Origin: Orientallactaga sibirica
Lineage: Eukaryota > Chordata > Mammalia > Rodentia > Dipodidae
NCBI GenBank assembly: GCA_036365145.1
Contig: JAEOAD010000029.1
Location: 25,971,001-26,035,000, forward strand
DNA length: 64,000 nucleotides
Reading direction: 5' to 3'
A program made the translations under genes and the position numbers. Under the pieces are notes generated by a model. It had not been told where the DNA came from, searched no databases, and saw only the letters and a program-made list of their open reading frames with translations. Positions 44,604-57,509 of this stretch are shown here, one piece after another (positions within the stretch are counted from its first letter, which is position 1; each line of letters opens with the position of its first letter).

Positions 44604-45043
44604 GGTGAATCAGTTAATTTAATTAGGGTTACAAGAACATGAGTAATAAGCTATTTACAGAAGCATAGACAACTGACTGGTGGCTTTGAGGCCTTTTTTG
44701 ATCACTCTTGATAGAGCTGGGAATTTTCTTCAGGGAGCTCAGTGCCTGTTGTTCTCCATTTGCCTCTGTGATGTTCTCTGCACTTCAGCTCTCTTCAGTC
44801 CCTGGGATGTGGGCACTGGTATATGGTAATGGCCCCCTCTCTTGCCCTGAAACATGTCAAGAATTCTCAGGAAGAAAAGAGAAAGACTTTGGGCCATTTC
44901 TTCATCTGGCAACTCTTTTGCTGCAGGGAAGTTCTGGCTGACTGCATCCTTGTACAGACACTGCTTTTGCCCACTAGACTTTCATCCCTGATTCCCTCTC
45001 TCAATTGAGCCATGTTAACAGTATTTTCTCCCCTGGATTCTTT
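44576..45043 (-). mobile_element. 5'-truncated LINE-1 insertion with target-site duplication
   Basis: A 28-T run (the reversed poly(A) tail) is followed by CAGTTAATTTAATTAGGG and TTACAAGAACATGAG, the reversed L1 3'-end words. The direct repeat TTTCATGTCT flanks it at 44566-44575 and 45044-45053. It could instead be a processed copy of an unrelated mRNA; the end words favour L1. The open frames inside are incidental. Confidence 0.7.
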
Positions 45044-45379
45044 TTTCATGTCTAAAAGGAACTAAGTTTATCTAGAAGCATTTTAAAAAATGCCTGTCTT
45101 TCTAAAGTTCGAAATTTCTAAAATCACATAGTAGTTGATAATTACCTGATTGTTGCTTGGAGTAAGGCATAAAATGTCATGGCCAAAAATTGTTTTAAAG
45201 TTTAATGCCATCATAAGAAGCATTAACAAATAATTAATCACATGAAAATGCTGAGGAATTGAGAATCTTCCTGTTTCCCTGGATTCTTTTTTTTAAATGT
45301 TCAAAATTTTAATTCTTTATTAGAAAGATATCCAATAGTAAACAAAAACATCATGACAATTTAAGAAAGAAATCACAGG

Positions 45380-45612
45380 GCTGAAAAGATGGCTTAGCAG
45401 TTAAGGTGCTTGCCTGCAAAGCCAAAGGACCCAGGTTCAATTCCCCAGGACCCATGTAAGCAAGATGCACAAGGTGGCACAGGTCTCTGGAGTTCATTTA
45501 CAGTAGCTGAAGGACCTAGTGTGTCCATTCTGTCTCTGGCTCTCTCTCTCTCTGTTTCTTCCTCTCTCTCTTCCCCCAGTTCTGTGTGTCTCTTTTCTTT
45601 CTCTCTCTCTCA

Positions 45613-45667
<55 letters not shown>

Positions 45668-45668
45668 A
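45380..45668 (+). mobile_element. B2-like SINE with long (ATAA)n tail
   Basis: Plus-strand copy GGCTGAAAAGATGGCTTAGC, a long CT-rich part, then about fourteen ATAA units (45611-45668). Target-site duplication AGAAAGAAATCACA / AGAAAGAAACCACA. Confidence 0.95.
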
Positions 45669-45756
45669 AAGAAAGAAACCACAAAATAAAGGAAAATGCT
45701 TTCTATTTCAATATACTCACTTGCCCTCTTCCGTTTTAACAAAGGATTTCATATTT

Positions 45757-45955
45757 TCATTTATTTATTTATGAGAGACAGAAAGAGGCAGGGGAGTCAG
45801 AGAGACTGGTCATACCAGGGTCTCCAGTCACTGCAAAAACCTCCAGACAGATGTGCCACCTTATGCATCTGGCTTTACATGGGTACTAGGGAATCAAACT
45901 TGAATCTTTAGGTTTTGCAGGTAAGTACTTTAACCACTGAGTCATCTCTCCAAAC
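45757..45955 (-). mobile_element. B2-like SINE
   Basis: Minus-strand copy, TTTATTTATTTATGAGAGAC to GAGTCATCTCTCCAAAC. Target-site duplication TTCATATTTTCAT at 45747 and 45956. Confidence 0.92.
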
Positions 45956-46029
45956 TTCATATTTTCATTTTGATGACTCCACAAACTATATAGTGAGTAA
46001 ATCTATGTAATGTACACAACATTAAAGTT

Positions 46030-46072
46030 TTATGTATATGCAAGTATATATGTATGTGTACATATATACATC

Positions 46073-46105
<33 letters not shown>
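46030..46105. repeat. TA/TG-rich microsatellite
   Basis: TATATGCAAGTATATATG-type sequence ending in about twelve TG units (46081-46105). Confidence 0.9.
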
Positions 46106-46492
46106 ATCTGAGTTAATTTAAAAAGCAATGTGCATTTATAAAGAAATACCTGGATCAATGAATGATTGAATGAACTGATAAATTAGTGTCTTTGATAAAT
46201 GCTTACTGGGTTCTTAAAACCCTGGTGGTAACGCTTCCTAGTCCTGGGCATTCAACATTTTCCTTTCTCTGATGAGATGACTTTATTTTCCCCTATAAGA
46301 TATCATTATTCACCCATTAAATAATTAAATGTGCTTTTTTAATTATGCTATACATCTTTTATTATATTATTTCTATTATTTATTATATTGACTTATCTTT
46401 TAACTGTGCTAAAACAAATTCATCATTTTAATCCACTTTAACCTATTTAGTACAGTGGCATTAAGTATACTCACATGTTTTAGGGATATCTT

Positions 46493-46838
46493 TGTCATGG
46501 TTTGATTCAGGTATCCCCTATAAACTTACTTGTTCTGAATGCTAGGTTCCCAACTGATGGAGATTTGGCAATTAACACCTCCTTGAGGCAGTGTATTGTT
46601 GGGGGCGGGCTTATGGGTACTATAGCCAGTGTCCCTTGCCAGTGTTTGGAACATTCTCCTGTTGTTATTGTCCATCTGATGTTGGCCAGGGGGTGAGGTC
46701 CACCCTCTGCTCATTTCATCATTTTCCCTGCCACCATGGAGCTTCCCCTTGAGTCTATAAGCCAAAATAAACCCTTTTCTCCCAAAAGCTGCTCTTGGTT
46801 GGGTGATTTCTGCCAGCAATGCAAACCTGACTGCAACA
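46493..46838 (+). repeat. 5' LTR of the MaLR provirus
   Basis: 346 bp, TGTCATGGTTTGATTCAGG to GACTGCAACA, with the poly(A) signal AATAAA in AAGCCAAAATAAACCC. About 90 percent like the 3' LTR, so an older insertion than the class II ERV. Confidence 0.88.
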
Positions 46839-46844
46839 GTAATG

Positions 46845-46861
46845 TTGGTACCAGGAGTGGG
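46845..46861 (+). promoter_or_regulatory. MaLR primer-binding-site region
   Basis: TTGGTACCAGGAGTGGG starts 6 bp after the LTR end, the place and type of word seen at the start of mammalian MaLR internal regions, usually read as a decayed tRNA-Leu-type site. Confidence 0.5.
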
Positions 46862-47992
46862 GTCATTTGCTGCTAGACACCTGACTGTGTGGCTTTGGCC
46901 TTTTGGAGCTGATTCTCAAGAGGAATGTGGATGAATTTGAAACCTTGGCCTAAGGGACAACTTGCAGTGCTGTAAGTACTGCTTGATGGACTATTCTGGT
47001 CAAACTCAAACCTGAATACAGTAAGAACTACAGACTGTGAGGTTTGGCTTATGAGGGTGAAAAGGGGTTTTGTTTGGACTAGGCTACAGACAGTTTGTGT
47101 GGGAGGCTTGCTATTATACCCATGTCTTGAACTAGTGCAGGGTTTCATTGCACCGAAATGCACTGAACAGAGGGATATGGCACAGAAATAAATCTTTGGG
47201 TCAGTTCAGCTGAAATTATGAGAGATTACAACCATTGAGATTGGGACCATTGACCTGCATTGGGGCAATAGGAAAAATGTAGACTCTTTTAAAGGGGCCT
47301 TTCTGCTTAAAGAGTATCTTGTTCTTCAAAGTCTGCTTTATTCCCCCCTGATGAACAAACTGGCACCCTACCTGGTATTATGGAGTATAAGAAATGCAGG
47401 TAAGAGAGGGTCATTGAATTTGCAACACGTTCTTGTGTTTTGGAAAAGGTCATGGGCAGTGTGAAGCAGGTTTGCTGGATGCCTGCATGGAGACCCGATG
47501 GAGCCATGAGGATAAACCATAGGTTGCAGTGGAGACCCAGTGGAAATGCTAGGACCATGAGATGGCTGCTCAGGAAAGCTGACAGCTCTGGATGAAGTTT
47601 TCCAGAACTGTGAGTAACCTAGCTGGAGGGGCAGAATTACAACTCCAGAGACTTATTGCTGGTTAGAATTTTTGGACATGGAGACATGTCACTGGCTAGA
47701 GTTGCTACACTTGAAGCTACACAGTTTGATATTTTCCTTGTTTAAATCTTATATTGGTTGACTATTTCTTTGCAATACCCAATGTGAATGTTTATTCTGT
47801 GCCTTTATGGGTTTTTTGAGAGTTTTTTTTTTTTTTTTTTTTGGTATTATGGCTCAGTTAAAAGATCTCTGACTAAGGGGATGTATGAACATCATTAGAA
47901 TTGATAAAAATATGGGGACTTTTAAAGTTGGACTGAATGCATTGCATTTTATATCATGTATGGTTATCAGTTTTATGGGGGCAGGGGTGGAA

Positions 47993-48328
47993 TGTAATGG
48001 TTTGATTCAGGTGTCCCCCATAAACTTAGGTGTTCTGAATGCTAGTCTCCCTAGCTGATGGAGATTCTGGAGGCAGTGTATTATTGAAGGAGGGCTTATG
48101 GGTGTTATAGCCAGTGTCCCCATGCCAGTGTTTGGCACACTCTCCTGTTGCTATTGTCCACCTGATGTTGGCCAGTGGGTGGTGTCCACCCTCTGCTCAT
48201 GCCATTGTTTTCCCTGCCATCAAGGAGTATCCCCTCAAATCTGTAAGCCAAAATAAACCTTTTTTTTTTCCCAAAAACTGTTCTTGGTCAGGTGATTTCT
48301 GCCAGCAATGTAAAACCTGACTGCAACA
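47993..48328 (+). repeat. 3' LTR of the MaLR provirus
   Basis: 336 bp, TGTAATGGTTTGATTCAGG to GACTGCAACA, preceded by the purine-rich GGGGGCAGGGGTGGAA. Compared with the 5' LTR it lacks about 13 bp after GGAGATT. Confidence 0.88.
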
Positions 48329-48338
48329 CTCTTATTAT

Positions 48339-48470
48339 TTTTTAATAGGGTCTCATATATCCCAGGCTGGACTAAAAGATATTATGTACCAGTGGATGAC
48401 GAACTTTTGATCCTCCTGCCTCCACCCCCTAAATGCTGGTACCACTATACCTACCCACAAGAATTTTTAT
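48339..48470 (-). mobile_element. diverged B1-like SINE
   Basis: Minus-strand: TAGGGTCTCATATATCCCAG, GATCCTCCTGCCTCCACC, AATGCTGGTACCACTATACC. Confidence 0.7.
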
Positions 48471-48604
48471 TAATTATTTTGATTAGCATGCAAACTAATG
48501 TGTTTCACTATGGAATTGAATACTCTTAATAAGTCATATAAGCACTGAGTCACAGTAAGCAAAACTGACAAGTGCTCCTGCCCACAGTGAGCTTAAAAAT
48601 AAGA

Positions 48605-48945
48605 GCTAAGGAAATATTTAACATTTAAGAGCACTTGCTAAGCAAGCATGAGGGCCTTAGAATGCCTGAAACTGCCCAAATTGAATTTCCCAGCACCCAT
48701 GTAAACATCTGTAAAGCTAGTACTGAAGAGGAGGAGACCAGAGAATCACTGAGCATGTTGATGGAAAAGAAATGGTGAAAACAGCAGCTCTGGATGCACT
48801 AAGAGAATCCCTCTCAAGGTGAGCAAAGAGAGGAAGATGCCTGACATCTCCTCTGGCCTCAGCACATATGCATAAAGAGCACATGCATCTGCACACACAT
48901 ACATACACACACATACATATGCATATCCCACCCCCCAAAAAGAAT
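48605..48945 (+). mobile_element. B4-like SINE
   Basis: Same composition as 30683-31015: TTTAAGAGCACTTGCTAAGC head, TTTCCCAGCACCCATG, middle GACCAGAGAATCACTGAGC, GACATCTCCTCTGGCCTC and a CACACATACATACACAC end. Confidence 0.6.
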
Positions 48946-48949
48946 TAAA

Positions 48950-51900
48950 ACTTAAACATACAGTAGGCTGACCGCTTGCATCCCAGATTAGTTCTGAATC
49001 GTGCATAATGCATTTGTGGATGACATCATACCACAATGTCAAAAGGTTGGACACGCCTGGTAGATTATTAAATGGATATCCTGGGGAAGTCTCAGTGGTG
49101 TTATGCTATTGGAGGTAGAATGTGAGAGAGTAGAGAGAGCTCTGTAAACATTTGAGGGAAAGCATATCACAAACAGTAGCAGCAGGTGCAAAGGCCCTGA
49201 GGCTGGAGCATACAGAGCATGTGTGAAGATCAGTTAGGAGAGTGACCATGGAGGAGATAATAGGAGATGCAGAATTCTCATGGCAGGAGTCATATCACAT
49301 AAGTTACTGCATGCCATTAGGATAATTTTGGTCTTACTATCTAAAAGGTAAGAAGCTACTGAAAGATAGTAATCAGTAAGGTGACGTGATTTAATTTACA
49401 CTTCAACAGGACAACACCGGAGTCTGAACAGACAGAAGGGATGAAGGATTGTAGCATGAAGCTTGTTGCAAGGCAATTGCAATGGTCCTCAAGAGGAATC
49501 TTGATGGCTTGGACAAAATAAAGGTGAAAGAGGTTATTGGATTTTGACTATATTTAGAAGAAGCACTACTTTTCTCCAGATGAAGCTGAGATTTGTATTG
49601 TAACTGCCCTTTTATTGTATCCAAAATGTGATTGTGATTTTTACTCATATTCTATTACTATATTAAATTAAAAGTAATTCACTGAGTTTATAGGCTAAAT
49701 TGGGCAACACCAGTTATAAAATGGGCTGCCTTGCACGAGAGTGCAGTCATCTTTTTTTTTTCTTTATGTACTTTGGTAATTACAGATTCACAGTTTATTA
49801 CTTTTAGAATAACTGGGAGTTGGTAAACATTTTTCTTAAACTAGTTGTGGCTTATCTAAAAGAAAATTATTCACCTTCATGTATTTGATTTTGAACTGGA
49901 CATTTTATTTGGTTCTATCATCAGTTCTGCTTTTCACAAAGTCTTCAGTTTATGGTTCATCTTTAGAAACCTATTTACCTATTTCCAGTGTTTAGCTGGC
50001 TTCTCTACCTGGGAAGGTGAGTTTTCATGCAAAAGGAGACTAGAAACTAATCATAACATAGGGAATGGATGGAAGATGCCCGTGTTGTGTCCAAATGAAG
50101 AACTGTCCGAGTACATGGGAACACAGCATAAGGGGTGTCTGGAGAGAAAGTGGAATGGAAAGACATGGTAAGAGGGAGCTGAATTGAAGACTGCCAAAGG
50201 TATTTAAAGCAAACTTGGGTTCTCTATGGCTAGTGGTATAAAGAACTTCTCAGTTAATTAGGTTGAGAGACTCGTTATATCTATGAAGATGATGAGGTCC
50301 AAAGTGAGAATTTTCTGACACTATAGCTTAATGCCTAAGCCAGGACCAGAATACAACTGAGGACTCCTTTCACTTTCCCTGCATTGAACAAGAGTCCAGT
50401 TGTACAAGAGAACCCAAGCTGATGAGAAATTAGAAACACAAAAGGCCTTTGATACCACTGCAGCCCTACTTTGACTGAGGATGGGGTCAAACATTTCACA
50501 TCCTCATAGCTCCATAACCACTGATGAGAGAGCAAGAGAAAGAAAAAGTGAGACATCTAGTACTTATACTTCCAAATTAATCACTGGACCCTGGAGAAAC
50601 CTACTCACTATTCCTTAATAGCCTCAGATGTTATCACCTCTTTTAAAGTACAGGAATTCTCCCTTTAGATTGAAGGATGTAACCAACCCATGGACAGGTT
50701 TTAGTTTTCTGTGTTTTAAAATAATTTCTGTTACTTGACACTATATAGAAATCATGACAGTTAACATAAAATCTAGATGTCTGGTTTGGCTTTACAAACA
50801 TAGCTAACATACTAGATGGCATGAGTCTTCTGTGCAGGGCGTATGACCCATTGTCTTCCATTGCTCCCAGTTCTTCACTTGATTAGGTTGTCTGCTTTTT
50901 CCTGTGCTCTCCTCAAGCAGGATGACAGTCTTTCTGGCAAGCTAAGAGCCTCCAGTAGTCTGTGGTGTTCCAATTCTTAGCATGATCTTAGCAAATACAT
51001 CTTAAACCAGGCTCATCTACAAATTTGTCCAGCTGAATATCTTTTCTTCTATATTATCTCGGCTCAGCTGATTTCTCCATTTCCTAATGTCATTGCACAC
51101 CTCCTCTTCCCAAAGCCTGGGCTTCCGGATCTTGGCAGTGCAATCCCAGAGCCTCTGCCTCACATTTGGATGTTCTTGATTTCTCCCCTATGCTAAATGG
51201 CCTGGCATGGCTCAGGATTGCAAAAGTGACAGGCCTTGCTTCCCTGGCTCTCTTCCAGAACAAATCCCTCTGCTTGCTCTTTATACCTTCATTTCACAAA
51301 CTCAAGGATAATAAATGAATCAGCAACAAATGCTGGCCATTGCACATGGAAAGAAAAGAACCTAATGTAGACACAGGCTGCTCTGCCTTCTAGTAGTTTC
51401 TGCACTTGCGGAGAGAAAACAAGTAGAGATCACATCCGGGTGCAAGTGCAGGACAACAGAAGCTGACACAACCATCTCAGCAGCCTTCTCCTGAGGTGGT
51501 TGGGATAGCTAAGGGGATGTAAGAGCAGGAAGGGAGGAGAAGGCCATAATAAAGCTATGGTTAGAGTTCTAAGAGAATTGTTAACTTTTCAAAACTCTCA
51601 GAGAAAGTTTTAGCCTGAAGAACATCCCTGGCAAAAGCAGGAGAGTAGAAAGCATATTGAAGCAGATCTCTCAATATGAGAAAGAAAGGTCATTGAACAG
51701 GCCTGAGAATGATGTAATAGATTAAGAAGGCAATGAGTAGCCAGGAGACTAGGATCCAAAAAATGAGAAAAAATTGAAACCACCTAGAAGACAGACTGGG
51801 CTGACAACTACTGCCCAAGATTAGCAGGCCCTCCCTGGGAAAGAGATGTCTAATAACCCCCCAAACTGTGTTAGTAAGCCCTTCCTGGGAAAGAGATGTC

Positions 51901-52039
51901 TAATAGTGTAATAATCCCCAAAGCTAACCCAACTTCAAGATGGTTGATGATGCAGACTACTGCTTGTGTGGAGTTTAGTACATGGGCAAAGTTAGACCCT
52001 GCCACCACTGAATCTAGGGATCCTCACCGCCAAGTCTAA
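48950..52039. other. unannotated intergenic DNA
   Basis: 3.1 kb with no young SINE and no gene. Two adjacent 50-bp units at 51821-51870 and 51871-51920 (both with CTGGGAAAGAGATGTCTAAT) form a small tandem duplication. Confidence 0.45.
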
Positions 52040-52506
52040 GATAATTATTTTTGATTGTCAACTTTATTGGGTTAAAACTCACCCAGGAGATTAGGAAAAC
52101 ATACCTCTGGGTATGTCTGTGGCAACATCTCCAGAGAGGATTAACAAAGGGAGAAAAAAATGCCCAGCCTCAATGTGGGAATAACCATCCAACAGGACCA
52201 GAATGAAACAAAAGGGGGAAAGGGAAGAAACACACTTGTTCTCATTCTCCCTTTCTCTCTATCTTTCTCCCTCCTTGTCTCCCTCTCTGTCCCTATCTCT
52301 CCCCTTTCTCTTGAAGACATCACAAAATAAGCCTGTCTACTCCATCATATCTTACACCATGATGCTCTGCCTCACCACAGGTTCAGAAACAATGGACCCT
52401 GCCACCCATATTCTGGAACTTCTCAAAGTCTGAGCCAAAATAAGTCTATCATCCTTTAAATTGTTTTTCAATATTTCTCATAGTAGCAAACACATAACTA
52501 GTATGA
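52040..52506 (+). mobile_element. ERVL/MaLR-class LTR, old
   Basis: TTTGATTGTCAACTTTATTG at the start, CTCTGGGTATGTCTGTGGC, TCCAGAGAGGATTAAC, CTCAATGTGGGAATAACC, a TC-rich stretch and GAGCCAAAATAAGTCTATC near the end. This order is that of an old mammalian ERVL-class LTR; no clear target-site duplication. Confidence 0.6.
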
Positions 52507-52509
52507 AGT

Positions 52510-55500
52510 CTTTAACCATTAGGAACAAGGTAGTCAAAACTAGCCTTGTGCAAATACAACATGCTACAGCCAACAAGTTGTCTCTAACAGGAGCTATGTG
52601 AGTTTACTTGGATGTAGGGCTTTAGTGGCTCATGTGCATAGGATGCTCATGGGTACCAAGGTAGAACTGGGGAAGACTTGGACTCCTAACTGGTAGTTCA
52701 CTAGAGCCCCATGTCAAATCTACAAAGAGATACTGGTTACCTATGTCTGTGTCTCCTGAGGCCATAAGTTAAGAGGTGCATTGTATGGTAACCATGAGCC
52801 CTCTGCCTCCATCTCTTCCTACATGTTCTATTATTATGTGTCCCTACCAAACATAGGGCACCATAAAAACTCTATATCATAAAGTTTACTTTAGAATTTC
52901 TCCAGTTTTTTGTGATAAACAAGATTTAGCTGAGCTTCTCCTCACCACCACTATTTCCCAAGGAAATGAGAGCCATTTAGAAGATGAGAAAAGGCAAAGT
53001 CCCTCTTGCCTCACTTGGAAAGCTATAGGCCCAGATGAGATCATGTGATACTAGGATGCCAGGTAAGAAAAGGATTCAGGGACAGAGACAGGCTGATAGA
53101 AAATATAAGCCAACAAATGTTTTTAGGTGTCCTTTAGTAGCTGAGGTTAGAAAGGTGAATAAGATAAGGTTGCCTCTGCCTTCAGGGAGCTCTCAAGCCA
53201 TCAGGAAAGCCAGACATGTTTACATAAGTCAATTAACTGTGATGGGGACTAAGGAAGAGGTAGGACTTAGTTCTTCCAGGGTAGTTGGGGTGGGTGTGAA
53301 GATGTCCACAGTGGGAGAAAGAAAGTGAGAGAAATCCCCATGGAAAATAGCCCTTAAAAGCAGCATAAGCAGGTCTGGGGAGGAGGGAAAGATGGAAGAA
53401 TGTTACATTCCAAGTAAAAGCAAAAGCATGTCCATAGGTTGCAGAAGTCATAGGAGAGTTCATATAGAATGAAGAATACATTATCTCTTGTGTGCTATTG
53501 GCGGTAGTTTGAGAGAATAGTGAAGCCTCTAGCACACATTGTAGGACTTCTCCAACTTTTAAAATCCTCAAACTAATCCATATACATTTCTCTTCAACAT
53601 CACTAGCATTTCAATACTCCAAATGACTAAATGGAGACTTCTTTACCCTTCCATCCTTCCTTATGTAAAGCTATAACCCCAAGTTTTACCATTTATGCCT
53701 GCCTTGTATCGATCTCTTATGCAGGCAGCTCTGGGCTGTGTCCTTCTTTGTGTGAATTCCACCAGTGACACTCCAGCTCTATGACCTTCCCAGAATCTTT
53801 GTAATATCCAACTAAGTCTAATTTTCCCTCTACAGAGAAGTCAAAGTAATCTTCATAAAGTGGACATCTAGTGTATCACCCCTAGGTTTAAATTTTTCCC
53901 ATAGGGCAACCCTAGTTTTTGGGAGAGATAATCTACAATCCCAGAATGTGCCACAACAGACCATTTCCAATCTCACCTCCTCACCCCCCCAGTCTATCTA
54001 TTACCTTATAATTACAAAAACACTAGGAATTTAGAAGATCAGAGCCCTTCTTACCACTAGGACTCACCTAGGACACTTTCCTCATTTCACCATCCAGAGA
54101 AGCACAAACCCCACTTTGAAATACAGCTCAGCTTTCTCCATCTCAGAGAAATTATTCTAGAAAGTCCAGCTTGTGTTGGACACTATGATGCTTGGCCACA
54201 TTGTCCTATAACCAATGCCTCCACAACCAGACTCCCAAATTACACAGAAGATGAAGATCTAATCACTTAGCAAGCTGGGAGCCTGCGATATCTAGCACAG
54301 TGCCTGGGGCTAGTAAGACATACTTGTTAAATGAATAAAGAATGGCTAAATCATCTTAGCAGTAATAAATCGATTGCTCCCCAAGGTCTCTGGCTGAATT
54401 CTAAGTGGATACTTGCAGAAGACCTTTATAAGGAGCTTGGAGAGCCAGGTGAGTGAAATACAATCAAATTACTAATCAGTTTATTCACTTTTCTGTTCTC
54501 TAAAATTAGGAGCATGTGTAATTATAGACAATTATACAGAAATTATCTGGCAGTTCTCCTAGCACTGGGCTTCTAGGAGTGAGATGTTTTCACCTGTCTT
54601 CTCCATGGAGTTTCCTCTGGAGCATCATGCTCCAAAAACAAATTGACTAAAGACTCTTCATCGTGGCTATAAGATTTTCATTGCCTGCTTCTTAATAGTC
54701 TGTTCTCAATGTCTTGGGGATTCTGCAGTGGCACTCCTGCCTGTAACAGCCCTGTGGGACTGGGGGAGATGAAACATGATGTTGCTGGCTTTGAAATCAT
54801 CATTTCCCCACGATGCTACATGTTCCTCTTGACAATCTTCTTTTCAAAACGTTAGTTAATAATTCTAAGTTCTCCTTTCCTTTGATTTAAAAAATGGCAG
54901 GAAAAGTCATTTTTCCATGTACTGTCATATGGAGAAAGTGGAAGTAGTAAATTCTAATTCTGAAAAGCTCTGTAGATGCTTGTGTTCTGCACTAAACTTC
55001 AATGCAGGCTAATCAGTGCTGCTCAGCAACTATGCCTGTGATGGCCCCAGTCCAGGACAAGATTAGGAAGAAATCTCACACTGATGGCAAGAGGTGGAGA
55101 AAGTACACCCTAATGACTGCAGGAGGCAATGGGCAACTTTTTGGTTTCTATTTGTTTTGTTATTGTTGTTGTTAATTTTTATTGGGAATTATAATTTGGT
55201 CATGTTCCCCTTATGTTAGCCTCTTTTGCCTCCTCTCTTCCTGCTCTGCAACTTTTGTAGAAGACAAAACTGTGAAAGGAATAGGTTTTTAAAATTAAAT
55301 GATGCTGGTTCAAATCCCATATCCACAATTTATTGTATAAACTAGATCAAATTAATTAGCTTTCTTTGCCTCTGGCTTTCTAATCTATAAATTAGGCTGA
55401 GCAATAAATATCTCATAAATTGGTTAAAATAATAAATATAATAGCATAATTAAAACATCTAGCAAAGTTCCTGATGTCTGATGAGCAATTGGAGACATAG

Positions 55501-57200
55501 TCCCTTCTTTCCCCTGCCTTACTGCTGACTGTAATCATGGAGAGTTTTTCAGTGAATACAAAGATTCAGTTATGCCAGATGAAGAAGATGTAGGGAACTT
55601 ATTTAGCATAATACCTATACTTAACAATACAGTATTTTGTACATAAAAATTGCTAGTAGATCTCATGTGGATATTTCACAGCACACAGCTACACACAGAA
55701 ACTTCATATGCTCATTTCTTTGATTGGGGTGATAGTATCATAGGCATTTTCATTTCCAAGCTCACCAGGTTATATGTATTAAATGTGCTTATCTATGATA
55801 CTTCAATTAAGCTAATGTTAAACAGAAAACATATTTTGCTTTGGTAGAAACTTGAGCCCTAACACCCCCAACACATGGAGTTGAGAAAATATGATCCATT
55901 TTATACCAAAATGTAATTGTACCCAGAATACCAAAAGTTTCTGAAGCCTGGCTATAAAATTGCAACTTTCCTGTTGTTAAAACTTGTTCAAGATGTTTTT
56001 CAGGGTATAGGCACAAAACCCTAGTATCTAACCAAAAATGCCTGGGAGTTTGGCAAAACCAAAAGTCTCAAATGAGCAGAACCTGAAGAGTGAGAACTTC
56101 CCCTCTCAGACAAAGATTAGAAGACACTGGCATCATCACCAGATTCAGGACGGATCAGAACAAGGGAAAATGAGGGAATTTCCAGTTATAAGGTATTCAT
56201 ATAAGGTATGAGGTTCCACTAGGACTGACCTCTGACCTAAATTAATTTGGAAGGTTAATTCAATGAGAACTTGGGTATTATAAGACTTTAGATTCTGTAA
56301 TGAGGCATTCTGCTAAGTCTCTCTGTTCTGTAATTCTAGGCAATACTGTGAAGATCCTACTCTCAATGTATGCATGCAGATCTCCAGTAATAGAATAAGA
56401 CAAGGTATGTCCATGCTTCTCATATTATCTCCAGTTGGTCATGGTTTTCACTGACTGTTATCCTTGCTTTTCAACTGTTAAACTTTATCATGTTATTTTT
56501 AGCTTTGTTAATCATGCTTGTTGTAGGGTATTTTAAATTTACCATGCAGAGTGGAAAACACATTATTAGAATATTTTGATGATTACTTGCAAATAAGTAG
56601 ACTTTAAGTGCTAGGCAGTTTGTAAGTTAAAGGCACAGATGATGCATCGCTCCTGCCTACAGCCATCACTGGTACATGATTTATATAAAATGTGTACCAG
56701 GAATTTTTTTTTTCTACTGTAACAGTTCTTCACAATGAAACAAAGTATACTTTTTTTTCTCTTTTTGAGTTTTGGAAAATGAATTCTTCATTATATTTTT
56801 CTCATGTAAGTGAAACTGAAAAGATTTTAAAATGATGGCTGGTAGGACACCCATTGTCTTTGAAAATATCCAGGAAATTAACCAATTTTCTTCTTCAGAA
56901 CAAGTTAATTTCTCATAACCTCCTAATGAGTTTACTGTTCTGAGAGCAAGTATTCAATTCAGAAATTTACAGAATCCTTCCCTGACAACCCAAATTAAAA
57001 CAGATTTTCTATCATCATGAACTTAAAGGATTGTACTCCTAAAATATGATCAGGAAACATGTCATGCCCTAGCAAGAGGCATCATACAACTTTCTGATTA
57101 GCTATTTTTTCCTACAAAAACTTGCAAAATTACAGTTCTATGCTGGTGAACCCAGAAAAGAATATTATAGCATTAAAAACCCCTTCAACTCAAACTCTTA
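52510..57200. other. unannotated SINE-free intergenic DNA
   Basis: 4.7 kb without a recognisable gene or young SINE, AT-rich. Short open frames only (the longest is 112 codons on the minus strand at 53233-53571, no domain). Possibly unique mammalian sequence with regulatory parts; nothing can be named. Confidence 0.45.
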
Positions 57201-57204
57201 TCAA

Positions 57205-57505
57205 GCTTTGCATATGTGTGAGCTGAGAAACAGCAAGCATGTACAGGTCAGAGGACAAATTCAAGGAGACTGTGTAATTCTTCCACCTTCTTTGGGACCA
57301 CGTCTTGTTGCTGTGAACACCAGTCTAGCTAGCCAGCAAACCTCGGATTCTTGTGACTCCACCTCCCATGGCAGTAGACACATTAGGATCACAGACACAT
57401 GTGCCACTTGGCATCTAGCTTTACAAGGGTGCTGGGGAATAAACTCTGGGTAGCAGGCTTTGCAAGCAAGCACCTTTAATCACTGAGCTATCTCCCCAGT
57501 CCAAT
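57205..57505 (-). mobile_element. B4-like SINE
   Basis: Minus-strand: CAGGTCAGAGGACAAATTC, GCTAGCCAGCAAACCTCGG, CATTAGGATCACAGACAC, GGTGCTGGGGAATAAACTC, GCAAGCAAGCACCTTTAATC, and the reversed head GAGCTATCTCCCCAGTCC. Matches the known B4 layout, a tRNA-like head joined to a B1-like part. Confidence 0.75.
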
Positions 57506-57509
57506 ACTT

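Larger units (their letters stand above)
46493..48328 (+). mobile_element. complete non-coding MaLR provirus (ORR1-like)
   Basis: 5' LTR 46493-46838, internal 46839-47992, 3' LTR 47993-48328. The flanks ATCTT and CTCTT match in four of five bases, fitting a 5-bp target-site duplication. The 1154-bp internal part has no long open frame, as is usual for MaLRs, which borrow enzymes from ERVL-type elements. A T-run of about 18 at 47826 breaks it further. Confidence 0.85.
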
